From JAATGA01 sp047605605 (GTDB lineage: Bacteria; Pseudomonadota; Alphaproteobacteria; Rhodobacterales; Rhodobacteraceae), in NCBI GenBank assembly GCA_047605605.1, contig JASGFG010000033.1:1-36462 (forward strand): DNA of 36,462 nucleotides, written 5' to 3'. The notes under the pieces are model-generated. The model saw only the letters and a program-made list of their open reading frames with translations, was not told where the DNA came from and ran no database searches. The position numbers were made by a program, and so were the translations under genes. This document shows positions 7,452-15,028 of this stretch, piece after piece (the first letter of the stretch is position 1; every line of letters begins with the position of its first letter).

Positions 7452-8480
7452 CTATCGCCCGACCTGCGGTCCCCATGTATCGGAGAGGGCGAAGCCTTCG
7501 GCAAAGGGGTCGCGCGGGTCGATCCGCAATTCCTGCCGCCCGCTGATCCAGGCCTGCCCGGTGATGCGCGGCAGGATGGCGGGGCGGTTTCCGACCGTGG
7601 TTTCGCCGATCGCCTCGGCGATGAAGGTGCCGCCGATGGTGCTTTTGGAAATGCGGCGGTCGCCGACCCTGACCTCGCCCCGGGCATACATCGTGGCAAG
7701 GTTGGCCGACGATCCGGTGCCGCAGGGCGAACGGTCCACACGGCCCGGCTTCATCGTGGTGCAGGTGCGGATGGTGCCGTCGGGCTCGCGGTCGCGGAAC
7801 ATCACATAGGCCACTTCGTCCAGCCCCGGAATGTCGGGATGTGCGACGGTGATCCGCTGCTTCAGGATCTCCTTGATCTTCATCCCGGCCTCGGCCAGTT
7901 CGCGGGCGTTTTCGGGCGCGATGGTCAAGCCGACCTGCCCCACGTCGACCAGCGCATAAAACACCCCGCCAAAGGCGATGTCGGCGCGGATCGTGCCCCA
8001 GTCGGGTGTCGGCACCGGCAGGTCAAGCTCCAGCGCGAAGGCCGGCACATTGTCCAGGCTGACCGACAGGCAGCGCCCGCCCTCGCACCGGGCGCGGGCG
8101 ATGATCAGCCCGGCGGCGGTGTCCAGCCGGACGGTGGTTTCCGGCTCCACCATCGGCACGCGACCCGATTCCAGCAGGGCGGTGACGACGCAGATGCAGT
8201 TCGACCCGCTCATCGGATGGGCCATGTCGGGTTGCAGGATGATGAAGGCGGCATCGGCATCGGGGCGGGTGGGAGGCAGCAGCAGGTTGGTGCTCATCGC
8301 GACATGGGCGCGGGGTTCGGTGGTGACAAAGCGGCGCAGGGAATCGTCCACCTTGTTGATATGGTTCATCTTGTCCAGAACCGTGGCGCCCGGAATCTCG
8401 GGCGCGCCGCCGACGATGACATTGCCGATCTCGCCCTGGGCATTCACCAGCAGGATTTCCAGCGCCTTGTCGAACTTCAT
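7452..8480 (-). CDS. Proline racemase-family enzyme (hydroxyproline epimerase / trans-3-hydroxyproline dehydratase group)
   Basis: This 342-residue protein belongs to the proline racemase superfamily, whose members act on proline, 4-hydroxyproline or trans-3-hydroxy-L-proline. The N-terminal active-site segment is HPMSGSNCICV (88-98), where racemases have MCGHG. The first catalytic cysteine is therefore serine (S91), and the following histidine is also serine. The second catalytic segment DRSPCGTGSSAN (249-260) keeps its cysteine, C253. A Ser/Cys pair is known in the superfamily in some 4-hydroxyproline epimerases and 3-hydroxyproline dehydratases, so true proline racemase activity is unlikely. 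The start ATG at 8480 follows a GGGG-containing ribosome-binding site. It is divergent from a GntR/FadR regulator, which fits an inducible amino-acid catabolic gene. Confidence 0.85.
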   Translation of the reverse strand: MKFDKALEILLVNAQGEIGNVIVGGAPEIPGATVLDKMNHINKVDDSLRRFVTTEPRAHVAMSTNLLLPPTRPDADAAFIILQPDMAHPMSGSNCICVVTALLESGRVPMVEPETTVRLDTAAGLIIARARCEGGRCLSVSLDNVPAFALELDLPVPTPDWGTIRADIAFGGVFYALVDVGQVGLTIAPENARELAEAGMKIKEILKQRITVAHPDIPGLDEVAYVMFRDREPDGTIRTCTTMKPGRVDRSPCGTGSSANLATMYARGEVRVGDRRISKSTIGGTFIAEAIGETTVGNRPAILPRITGQAWISGRQELRIDPRDPFAEGFALSDTWGPQVGR

Positions 8481-8653
8481 TTTCAGACCCCATTCCCCAG
8501 GTTGACCGTCGCCCGGTTGCCGAGATCTGCTTGGTTTCCCGCCGCTTGTCCAGCCTCTGGCGTGGCCGCTGCGGTGCGGCGCCGGATCAGGCGGCAGGGG
8601 CGGGTGCAGGCGAGGCCCGGCCTGCATCGGCAACGCCTGCGGCCTTGGGAAAC

Positions 8654-8703
8654 TGTCGGCAGGGTGTCGGCATCCCGCAAGCTGCATTGCCCGTGTCGAC
8701 ACG
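8654..8703. promoter_or_regulatory. Candidate GntR operator cluster
   Basis: CGTGTCGACACG (8692-8703) is a perfect 12-bp palindrome, 46 bp before the GntR start. Two further TGTCGG half-sites lie at 8654-8659 and 8665-8670, exactly 11 bp apart, about one helical turn. The cluster is in the 269-bp gap between the divergent racemase-family and GntR genes. Assignment to this regulator is inference from position. Confidence 0.5.
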
Positions 8704-8749
8704 AGGGCATTGTCCCGCTAACCATGGGTCAGGCAACGGGGGCGGCGGG

Positions 8750-9466
8750 ATGGACGAAACGGTCGAGGTCAGGCGCGCAAAGGGAACCGGCTGGAAATTC
8801 GCCTATGAAACGCTGCGCGACGAAATCCTGTCCCTGACGCTGGAGCCGGGGCAGCTGCTGGATGAAACGACGCTGGCGGACAGGTTCAGCATGTCACGCT
8901 CGCCCGTGCGCGAGGCGTTGATCCGGCTGGCGGGGGACGATCTGGTGGTGACGCTGTCGAACAGGTCCACGATCGTGGCGCCGATCGACATCATGACCTT
9001 TCCGAAATACGTCGAGGCGCTGGACATCGCCCAGCGGATGAACACCCGCCTTGCGGCGGAACTGCGCTCCGATGCCGACCTGAAAGCCATCGCCCGGCGG
9101 CAGAAGGAGTTCGAGGTGGCGGTGCGCACCAACCGCCACCTGTCCATGTCCGAGGCCAACAAGCAGTTCCACATGGCCATCGCCGTGGCGGGCCGGAATC
9201 CTTATCTGACCGGCTTTTACGGAAAGCTGCTGGATCAGGGGCGGCGGATGCTGCATCTGCACTTCGACTATCTGGAACGCACACCGGACAGCTATCTGCT
9301 GACCGATGAACATGCCGAGATGCTGGAGGCGATCCGCGACCGCGACGTGGACCGTGCCGATGCCCTGGCCCATGCCCATACCCGGCAGTTCCGCGATGCC
9401 TTTATCGACTTCATGAAGGAAAGCTATGCCGAAGGGATGCCGCTGGCAGCCCCGCGGCAAGGGTAA
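8750..9466 (+). CDS. GntR-family transcriptional regulator, FadR (FCD) subfamily
   Basis: This is a 238-residue regulator. The N-terminal winged helix spans about 14-76, with FAYETLRDEILSLTLEPGQ, LLDETTLADRFSMSRSPVRE and ALIRLAGDDLV, the textbook GntR signature. The C-terminal half (about 90-225) is an all-helical FCD ligand-binding domain; HMAIAVAGRNPYL and DEHAEMLEAIRDRDVDRADA are typical, and histidines such as those in ANKQFHMAI and LAHAHTRQF could bind a metal. It probably senses an amino acid or related acid and controls the divergent racemase-family gene and itself. The start at 8750 was chosen as the only ATG near the domain; the purine-rich GGGGGCGGCGGG just before it could serve as a ribosome-binding site. 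Confidence 0.9.
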   Translation: MDETVEVRRAKGTGWKFAYETLRDEILSLTLEPGQLLDETTLADRFSMSRSPVREALIRLAGDDLVVTLSNRSTIVAPIDIMTFPKYVEALDIAQRMNTRLAAELRSDADLKAIARRQKEFEVAVRTNRHLSMSEANKQFHMAIAVAGRNPYLTGFYGKLLDQGRRMLHLHFDYLERTPDSYLLTDEHAEMLEAIRDRDVDRADALAHAHTRQFRDAFIDFMKESYAEGMPLAAPRQG

Positions 9467-9514
9467 GGTCCCGACAGCCCGAAGGGGCCTGCTCGGGTCA
9501 GGGTGGAGGGCGGC

Positions 9515-10618
9515 TCAGCCGATCCGGCCGCGGATGCCGCTGGTCTGGCCGCGATCGCGCAGCAGGTGGTCCAGCAGGGTGCAGGCCATCATCGCCTCGC
9601 CCACCGGGACGGCGCGGATGCCGACACAGGGATCGTGGCGGCCCTTGGTGATAAGTTCCTTCTCGTGCCCCGCGCTGTCGATGGTGCGGCGCGGTGTCAG
9701 GATCGACGAGGTGGGCTTCACCGCGAACCGGCAGACGACCGGCTGGCCGGTGGAAATGCCGCCCAGAATGCCGCCCGCATGGTTCGACAGGTAAAGCGGC
9801 AGGCCGTCATTGCCCATGCGGATCTCATCGGCATTGGCGCTGCCGGTCAGTTCGGCCGCACCCATGCCTTCGCCGATCTCCACCGCCTTAACCGCGTTGA
9901 TCGACATCATCGCCGCGGCCAGATCGCCGTCCAGCTTGCCATAGATCGGCGCGCCAAGACCGGGAGGCACGCCGGTCGCCACGATCTCGATCACCGCGCC
10001 GACCGAATCATGCGCCTTGCGCAGCCCGTCGAGGTAATCGGCCCATGTGGCGGCCATGACCGGATCGGGGCACCAGAACGGGTTTTCCCCGATCTGGTCC
10101 GCGTCGAACCGGCTGCGGTCGATGCGGTGGGGGCCGATCTGCGTCAGGTATCCGGTGATCTGGATGCCGGGGATCAGCGCATCCAGCGCCGCCCGCGCCA
10201 CGCCTGCCGCCGCCACCCGCGCGGCGGTTTCGCGCGCCGATGACCGCCCGCCGCCGCGATAGTCGCGCAGCCCGTATTTCTGGTGATAGGTGATGTCGGC
10301 ATGGCCGGGGCGAAAGCTTTGCGCGATGTCGCCATAGTCTTTCGACCGCTGGTCGGTGTTCTCGATCATCAGCTGGATCGGGGTGCCGGTGGTGCGCCCC
10401 TCGAACACGCCCGACAGGATGCGGACCTGATCGGCCTCTTGCCGCTGGGTGGTGAACCGGCTCTGCCCCGGTTTGCGTTTGTCGAGCCAGGGCTGGATCA
10501 CCTCTTCGCTCAGCGCCACGCCGGGGGGGCAGCCGTCGACCGTGGCGCCAAGCGCGGGCCCATGGCTTTCGCCCCAAGTGGTGACGCGGAACAGGTGGCC
10601 AAAGGTGTTGAAGCTCAT
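9515..10618 (-). CDS. aroC: Chorismate synthase
   Basis: The 367-residue protein performs the last step of the shikimate pathway, the anti-elimination of phosphate from EPSP to give chorismate, using reduced FMN. All three family signatures are visible: the N-terminal MSFNTFGHLFRVTTWGESHG region, the central YRGGGRSSARETAARVAAAG, and the C-terminal LSNHAGGILGGISTGQPVV. The length is normal. The start ATG (10618-10616) has an AAGGAG ribosome-binding site a few bases upstream; the frame is open further upstream, but those residues do not resemble the family. It is divergent from the TPP-riboswitch-controlled thiamine operon, with 53 bp to that operon's -35 box, and convergent with the GntR gene. 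Confidence 0.97.
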   Translation of the reverse strand: MSFNTFGHLFRVTTWGESHGPALGATVDGCPPGVALSEEVIQPWLDKRKPGQSRFTTQRQEADQVRILSGVFEGRTTGTPIQLMIENTDQRSKDYGDIAQSFRPGHADITYHQKYGLRDYRGGGRSSARETAARVAAAGVARAALDALIPGIQITGYLTQIGPHRIDRSRFDADQIGENPFWCPDPVMAATWADYLDGLRKAHDSVGAVIEIVATGVPPGLGAPIYGKLDGDLAAAMMSINAVKAVEIGEGMGAAELTGSANADEIRMGNDGLPLYLSNHAGGILGGISTGQPVVCRFAVKPTSSILTPRRTIDSAGHEKELITKGRHDPCVGIRAVPVGEAMMACTLLDHLLRDRGQTSGIRGRIG

Positions 10619-10671
10619 GCGCGGTCTCCTTGGCTTCGCAATAGGCGAAACGGGGGCAGCGGAAAAGACCC

Positions 10672-10699
10672 TTGCGCCCGGCGCGTGCGCCCTTATGTT
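10672..10699 (+). promoter_or_regulatory. Candidate promoter of the thiBPQ operon
   Basis: TTGCGC (10672-10677), a 16-bp spacer and TATGTT (10694-10699) would start transcription near 10706, exactly where the riboswitch P1 stem begins. The positional fit supports the call although the hexamers are only moderate matches. Confidence 0.5.
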
Positions 10700-10705
10700 C
10701 GACGC

Positions 10706-10787
10706 CACCTCGGGGTGCCCATCTGGGCTGAGATGCGAAAGCGGACCCGTTGAACCTGAACCGGATCATACCGGCGGAGGGAAGGTG
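10706..10787 (+). promoter_or_regulatory. TPP (THI-box) riboswitch
   Basis: The conserved thi-box core is present: CGGGGTGCC, then GGGCTGAGATG, then ACCCGTTGAACCTGAACCGG, ATCATACCGG, and CGGAGGGAAGG. The closing P1 stem is CACCT (10706-10710) with AGGTG (10783-10787). CTGAGA binds the pyrimidine side of thiamine pyrophosphate. It lies 50 bp upstream of thiB. No clear terminator is seen before thiB, so control is more likely at translation, through sequestration of the GGAGG at 10827, than by premature termination. It should shut the thiamine transporter off when TPP is plentiful. Confidence 0.95.
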
Positions 10788-10837
10788 CATGGCAACGCCC
10801 AAGCCCCGACCGTTCCGTCGCAGTTTGGAGGACCATG

Positions 10838-11821
10838 ATGAAACTGATCCTGACTGCGGCCTTTGCGACGCTTGCCACGATGGCGGCGGCGGAAACGCCC
10901 GTTCTTACCGTCTATACCTATGACAGCTTCGTTTCCGAATGGGGGCCGGGACCGGCCATCGAAAAGGCGTTCGAGGCCGAATGCGGCTGCGATCTGAAAT
11001 TCATCGGGTCCGCCGATGGCGCGGCGCTGCTGGCCCGTGTGCAACTGGAAGGCGCGAAGTCCGAGGCCGATGTGGTGCTGGGGCTGGACACAAACCTGAC
11101 GGCGGCGGCGACCGCCACGGGCCTGTTCGCGCCGCATGGGCGGACGTTCAAGGGCGACATGCCGGTGGAATGGACCGATCCGGTGTTCCTGCCCTATGAC
11201 TGGGGCTGGTTCGCCTTTGTCTACAACAGGACGAAACTCGCCACCCCGCCCGGCAGTTTCGAGGAACTGGCGGCCTCGGACCTGAAGATCGTCATCCAGG
11301 ACCCGCGGTCGTCGACGCCGGGCCTGGGGCTGCTGATGTGGGTCAAGGATGCCTATGGCGAGCGCGCGGGCGAGATCTGGAAGGGGCTGGCCGACAATAT
11401 CGTCACCGTCACCCCCGGCTGGTCCGAAGCCTATGGCATGTTCCTGGAGGGCGAGGCGGATATGGTCCTGTCCTATACCACCAGCCCGGCCTATCACCTG
11501 ATCGCGGAAAAGGACGACACCAAGGCGGCCGCGCCCTTTGCCGAGGGGCACTACCTTCAGATCGAGGTGGCCGGAAAGCTGAAGGCGTCCCGGCATCAGG
11601 ATCTGGCGGACAAGTTCCTGGCCTTCATGGAAACCGATGCCTTCCAGTCGGTCATACCGGAAACCAACTGGATGTATCCGGCGAAAACCCCGGCGGCGGG
11701 ACTGCCCGAAGGGTTTGGCACCTTGATCCGGCCGGAAAAGTCGTTGCTGCTGTCGCCTGAAAAGGCCGAGGACCTGCGCGGACCGGCGCTGGAGGAATGG
11801 CGCGCGGCCTTGTCGCGCTGA
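10838..11821 (+). CDS. thiB: Thiamine ABC transporter, periplasmic binding protein
   Basis: This is a 327-residue secreted binding protein. Residues 1-18 form a signal peptide (MKLILTAAFATLATMAAA, cleavage before ETPVL). The mature start ETPVLTVYTYDSFVSEWGPG matches ThiB, where YTYDSF is conserved. LPYDWGWFAFVYNRTKL and the MVLSYTTSPAYH segment are also typical of the thiamine/TPP-binding family. It captures thiamine, TMP or TPP for ThiPQ. ATG occurs at 10835 and 10838; the second has the better distance (6 nt) from GGAGG at 10827-10831. It is first in thiBPQ under the TPP riboswitch. A mosaic element with a hairpin follows its stop by 28 nt and may lower thiPQ expression relative to thiB. 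Confidence 0.93.
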   Translation: MKLILTAAFATLATMAAAETPVLTVYTYDSFVSEWGPGPAIEKAFEAECGCDLKFIGSADGAALLARVQLEGAKSEADVVLGLDTNLTAAATATGLFAPHGRTFKGDMPVEWTDPVFLPYDWGWFAFVYNRTKLATPPGSFEELAASDLKIVIQDPRSSTPGLGLLMWVKDAYGERAGEIWKGLADNIVTVTPGWSEAYGMFLEGEADMVLSYTTSPAYHLIAEKDDTKAAAPFAEGHYLQIEVAGKLKASRHQDLADKFLAFMETDAFQSVIPETNWMYPAKTPAAGLPEGFGTLIRPEKSLLLSPEKAEDLRGPALEEWRAALSR

Positions 11822-11849
11822 CATTCCGATCGCGGGCCTGTGGCCGGAC

Positions 11850-11910
11850 CCGGAGAGGTTTTGCACCCCTCCGGACCTCCCCGCAGGGTATTTGGGCCAA
11901 GATGAAGGGG
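11850..11910 (+). repeat. 3'-end mosaic element, copy 2 (inside the thi operon)
   Basis: The hairpin CCGGAGAGG (11850-11858), loop TTTTGCA, CCCCTCCGG (11866-11874) has one mispair. It is followed by a short spacer and the tail CCCCGCAGGGTATTTGGGCC then AAGATGAAGGGG. It begins 28 nt after the thiB stop, in the same orientation, between thiB and thiP. The ATG of its tail is in frame with thiP. Confidence 0.85.
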
Positions 11911-13488
11911 AGAGGTCGGCGTTTGGACCGGCAAGGGAACACGGGGCAAGGGGGACCGGCGGGGGGTGCCGTCGCGGTGGCCCTTGGGATTGTCCTGCTG
12001 ACATTGGGCACACTGGCGGCGGTGGGGCTGCGCGCGGGCGGGTTTTCGCCGGCGGCGGCCGACTGGGCTGCGGTGCGGTTCACCGTGGTGCAGGCCGCGG
12101 TTTCCTCGGCGGTGTCGGTGGTGCTGGCGGTGCCGGTGGCGCGGGCGCTGTTCCGGCGGCGGTTTCCGGGTCGGGGCGGGCTGATCCTGCTGATGGGGGC
12201 GCCGTTCCTGTTGCCGGTGATGGTTGCCGTGATCGGACTGCTGGCGGTCTTTGGCCGGGCCGGTGTGTTCAATCAGGCGCTGGCGGCGGTCGGCCTGCCG
12301 CCGGTGTCGATCTTCGGCCTTCACGGGGTGATTCTGGCACATGTGTTCCTGAATCTGCCGCTGGCGGTCAGGATGCTGTTGCAGGGCTGGCAGGCGATTC
12401 CGGCCGAAAGGTTCCGGCTGGCGACGTCGCTGGGCTTCGGTCCCGGCGCGGTGTTCCGGCATCTGGAGGCGCCGATGCTGCGCGCCACCGCGCCCGGGGT
12501 GGCCGTGGTGATCTTTCTGGTCTGCCTGACCAGTTTCGCCGTGGTCCTGACCCTTGGGGGCGGGCCGCGCGCCACGAATGTGGAACTGGCCATCTATCAG
12601 GCGGTGCGGTTCGAATTCGACCTGGGCCGGGCGGCGGGGCTGGCGGGGGTGCAGTTCGCGCTGTGTGCGGCCTCGGTCGCACTGGCGGGTTGGGTGGCGA
12701 TTCCGACGGGATTCGGCGCGGGTCTGGACCGGGCGGCGGATCTGCCCGGCCCCGGCGGCTGGCGGCGCATGGCTGATGCGGCTGCGATCCTGCTGGCGGC
12801 CGGCTTCCTGATGGTGCCGCTGGCCGCCGTTGTGCTGCGCGGCCTGCCGGGGCTGGCCGATCTGCCCGCCAGCATCGGCTGGGCGCTGCTGCGGTCGGTC
12901 GCGGTGGCCCTGGGGGCGGCGGCGCTGTCGGTGACGGCGGCGCTGGTGCTGGCCCTGGCCGTGGCGCGGGGGGCCGCGGGGCGGCGGCTGTTCGAGGGGG
13001 CGGCGATGCTGCCCATGGCGGCCTCGGGCCTGGTGCTGGGGACGGGACTGTTCCTGATCGTCCATCCCTTTGTGACGGTGGAAAGGCTGGCACTGCCCGT
13101 CACGCTGCTGGTCAATGCGGTGATGGCGCTGCCCTTCGTGTTCCGGCTGCTGCTGCCGCAGGCGCGGGCGATGGAGGCAGACTATGGCCGTCTGGCCGAG
13201 GCGCTGGACCTGCGGGGCCCTGCGCGGCTGCGGTGGGTCGTCCTGCCGCGGCTGGCTGCGCCGCTGGGATTCGGGGCCGGGATCGCCGCCGCCCTGTCGA
13301 TGGGCGATCTGGGCGTCGTCGCGCTGTTCGCGGGGGAACGCGGCGTGACCCTGCCGCTGTTGGTCAGTCGGCTGACAGCGGCCTATCGGATGGAGCAGGC
13401 GGCGGGGGCGGCGCTGGTGCTGATGGCGGCCAGCTTTACCCTGTTCGCGATCCTGGACAGAGGAGGGCGGCGCATTGCTGGCGCTTGA
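11902..13488 (+). CDS. thiP: Thiamine ABC transporter, permease
   Basis: This inner-membrane permease of about 528 residues has two homologous six-helix halves, like ThiP and the Fe3+ permeases. Diagnostic stretches are LARAL-type VARALFRRRFPGRGGLILLM, LAHVFLNLPLAVRMLLQGWQ and TLGGGPRATNVELAIYQAVR in the first half, and LAEALDLRGPARLRWVVLPR with ALSMGDLGVVALFAGE in the second. These contain the EAA-type loops that contact ThiQ. The start is uncertain. The ATG at 11902 lies in the tail of a mosaic repeat and has only a weak ribosome-binding site. A TTG at 11923, 7 nt after GGGGAGAGG, is an attractive alternative that gives 521 residues. Its stop overlaps thiQ by 14 bp. Confidence 0.92.
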   Translation: MKGRGRRLDRQGNTGQGGPAGGAVAVALGIVLLTLGTLAAVGLRAGGFSPAAADWAAVRFTVVQAAVSSAVSVVLAVPVARALFRRRFPGRGGLILLMGAPFLLPVMVAVIGLLAVFGRAGVFNQALAAVGLPPVSIFGLHGVILAHVFLNLPLAVRMLLQGWQAIPAERFRLATSLGFGPGAVFRHLEAPMLRATAPGVAVVIFLVCLTSFAVVLTLGGGPRATNVELAIYQAVRFEFDLGRAAGLAGVQFALCAASVALAGWVAIPTGFGAGLDRAADLPGPGGWRRMADAAAILLAAGFLMVPLAAVVLRGLPGLADLPASIGWALLRSVAVALGAAALSVTAALVLALAVARGAAGRRLFEGAAMLPMAASGLVLGTGLFLIVHPFVTVERLALPVTLLVNAVMALPFVFRLLLPQARAMEADYGRLAEALDLRGPARLRWVVLPRLAAPLGFGAGIAAALSMGDLGVVALFAGERGVTLPLLVSRLTAAYRMEQAAGAALVLMAASFTLFAILDRGGRRIAGA

Positions 13489-14179
13489 ACATCTGCTGCT
13501 GGTGCAGGACGACTTTCGCCTGACCGCCGACTGGACGGTGGCGCCGGGAGAAAGGGTGGCGGTGATCGGCCCCTCGGGTGCGGGGAAATCGACGCTGCTG
13601 ATGGCGATCGCCGGGTTCTTTGCCCCCACAGCCGGGCGGATGACCTGGCAAGGCCGCGATCTTGGCCCCGTCCCGCCGGGAGAGCGGCCGGTCTCTGTCC
13701 TGTTTCAGGACCAGAACCTGTTCCCGCATCTGACGGTGGAAAGGAACCTGGCGCTTGGTCTGACCACGCGCGCGCGGCTGACGGCGGAAGAGCAGGGGCG
13801 CATCGCCCGCGTCCTGGCCCGCGTGGGGCTGGAGGGGATGGGCGTGCGCCGCCCGGCGGAACTGTCGGGCGGGCAGATGGGGCGGGCCGCCCTGGCACGG
13901 GCGCTGTTGCGGGCGCGGCCGGTGCTGCTGCTGGACGAACCTTTCGCCGCCCTTGGCCCGGCGCTGAAGGCCGGGATGGTGGCGCTGGTCAACGAGGTTG
14001 CGGATGAAACCGGGGCGCTGGTTCTGATGGTGACGCATGACCCGAACGATGCCCGCGCCATGGGCCGGACGGTTCTGGTGGCGGATGGCGTGGCCCATGC
14101 CCCCGCCGATACCGCCGCCCTGTTCGCCGACCCGCCCGCGGCCCTGCGCGACTATCTGGGGACGCCGCCCCGGCAATGA
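13475..14179 (+). CDS. thiQ: Thiamine ABC transporter, ATPase
   Basis: This 234-residue ABC ATPase powers thiamine uptake through ThiP. Walker A is GPSGAGKST (32-40), the Q-loop is in VLFQDQNLFPHLT, the signature is LSGGQMGRAALARALL, Walker B is VLLLDEPF followed by AALGPALK, and the H-loop is VTHD. The signature continues GGQMGRAA rather than the common GGQRQRVA, but the LSGGQ core is intact. The start is a TTG at 13475, seven bases after AGGAGGG, overlapping the thiP stop by 14 bp, so the two are translationally coupled. No ATG or GTG is better placed. It is the last gene of thiBPQ; a perfect terminator begins at the stop codon. Confidence 0.94.
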   Translation: MLALEHLLLVQDDFRLTADWTVAPGERVAVIGPSGAGKSTLLMAIAGFFAPTAGRMTWQGRDLGPVPPGERPVSVLFQDQNLFPHLTVERNLALGLTTRARLTAEEQGRIARVLARVGLEGMGVRRPAELSGGQMGRAALARALLRARPVLLLDEPFAALGPALKAGMVALVNEVADETGALVLMVTHDPNDARAMGRTVLVADGVAHAPADTAALFADPPAALRDYLGTPPRQ

Positions 14180-14207
14180 AAAACCCCGCCTGCAAGGGCG
14201 GGGTTTT
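14180..14207. terminator. Bidirectional intrinsic terminator between thiQ and petC
   Basis: AAAACCCCGCC (14180-14190), the 6-nt loop TGCAAG and GGCGGGGTTTT (14197-14207) form a perfect stem with A and T tracts on either side, so it can stop transcripts from both directions. It starts directly after the thiQ stop; petC ends 22 bp beyond on the other strand. Confidence 0.9.
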
Positions 14208-14228
14208 CGCGTTTCATGTCGGGGGCGT

Positions 14229-15014
14229 TCAGGCCACCTTCTTGCCCTTGACGCCGGCCCAGAGCCGCTTGTTGGTCAGATACAGCAGCGAGGTCAGCAC
14301 GATCAGGAAGATCACCGCGGTGAAGCCCGCATATTTGCGCTGCATCAGCTTTGGCTCGGCCGCCCACATCAGGAAGGCCGACACGTCGCGCGACATCTGG
14401 TCGACCGTCGCGGGCGTGCCGTCGGCATAGGTGACCTGCCCGTCCGAAAGGGGCGGCGGCATCTTGATCCAGCCGGTCGAGAAGGCGTGGTTCTCGTAGA
14501 AGGTCGTCCCCGCCTCTTCCTTGGTCTCGCCGGTAAAGCCGGTCAGGATGGCGTGGATGTATTCCGGCCCGCCGATCCCCTTGACCAGCTGGTTGATCCC
14601 CAATCCAGCGGGGCCGTGGAACGCCGCGCGCGCCTTGGCCATCATGCTGAGGTCCGGGGCCCCTGCCGCGGTATTGTGCGGGAAGTGGTCCTTCGGCTCG
14701 GCCGGGCGATCCTCGCCCGTTTCGGCATCGGTCACGGTGATGTTCTTGGCATAGGCGCGGACCTGATCCTCGGGGATCATCGGGCCGCCGGGGTCCGACA
14801 GGCTGCGGATCGCAACATAGCGCATCCCGTGGCAGGCGGCGCAGACCTCGGTATAGACCTGAAGGCCGCGTTGCAGCTGATGGGTGTCGTAGGTCCCGAA
14901 CGGGCCTTCAAAGCTGAAGGCCACGTCCTCGATATGGCCGCCGCCTTCGTTCGCCAGGGCGGCGAACGGAAGCGTCAGGGCGGTTGCGGCAGTGATTGCG
15001 AGCTTGCGGATCAT
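14229..15014 (-). CDS. petC: Cytochrome c1 of the bc1 complex
   Basis: This is a 261-residue haem protein of respiratory/photosynthetic complex III that passes electrons from the Rieske centre to cytochrome c. It has a signal peptide (1-21, AALA|NEGGG), the haem c attachment motif CAACH (58-62), and the methionine-ligand region IKMPPPLSDG about residue 190. Its C-terminal membrane anchor is FTAVIFLIVLTSLLYLTNK with a basic tail. The start ATG (15014-15012) follows AAAAGG; a start 18 bases upstream is possible but has a poorer site. It is third in petABC, 14 bp after petB. Confidence 0.97.
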   Translation of the reverse strand: MIRKLAITAATALTLPFAALANEGGGHIEDVAFSFEGPFGTYDTHQLQRGLQVYTEVCAACHGMRYVAIRSLSDPGGPMIPEDQVRAYAKNITVTDAETGEDRPAEPKDHFPHNTAAGAPDLSMMAKARAAFHGPAGLGINQLVKGIGGPEYIHAILTGFTGETKEEAGTTFYENHAFSTGWIKMPPPLSDGQVTYADGTPATVDQMSRDVSAFLMWAAEPKLMQRKYAGFTAVIFLIVLTSLLYLTNKRLWAGVKGKKVA

Positions 15015-15028
15015 TGGCTTGCCTTTTC

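Noticed and set aside
11596..13629. A 677-codon open frame antisense to thiB, thiP and thiQ
   Set aside because: It reads as arginine/glutamine/proline-rich low complexity with no ribosome-binding site, while the plus strand encodes a clear thiamine transporter.
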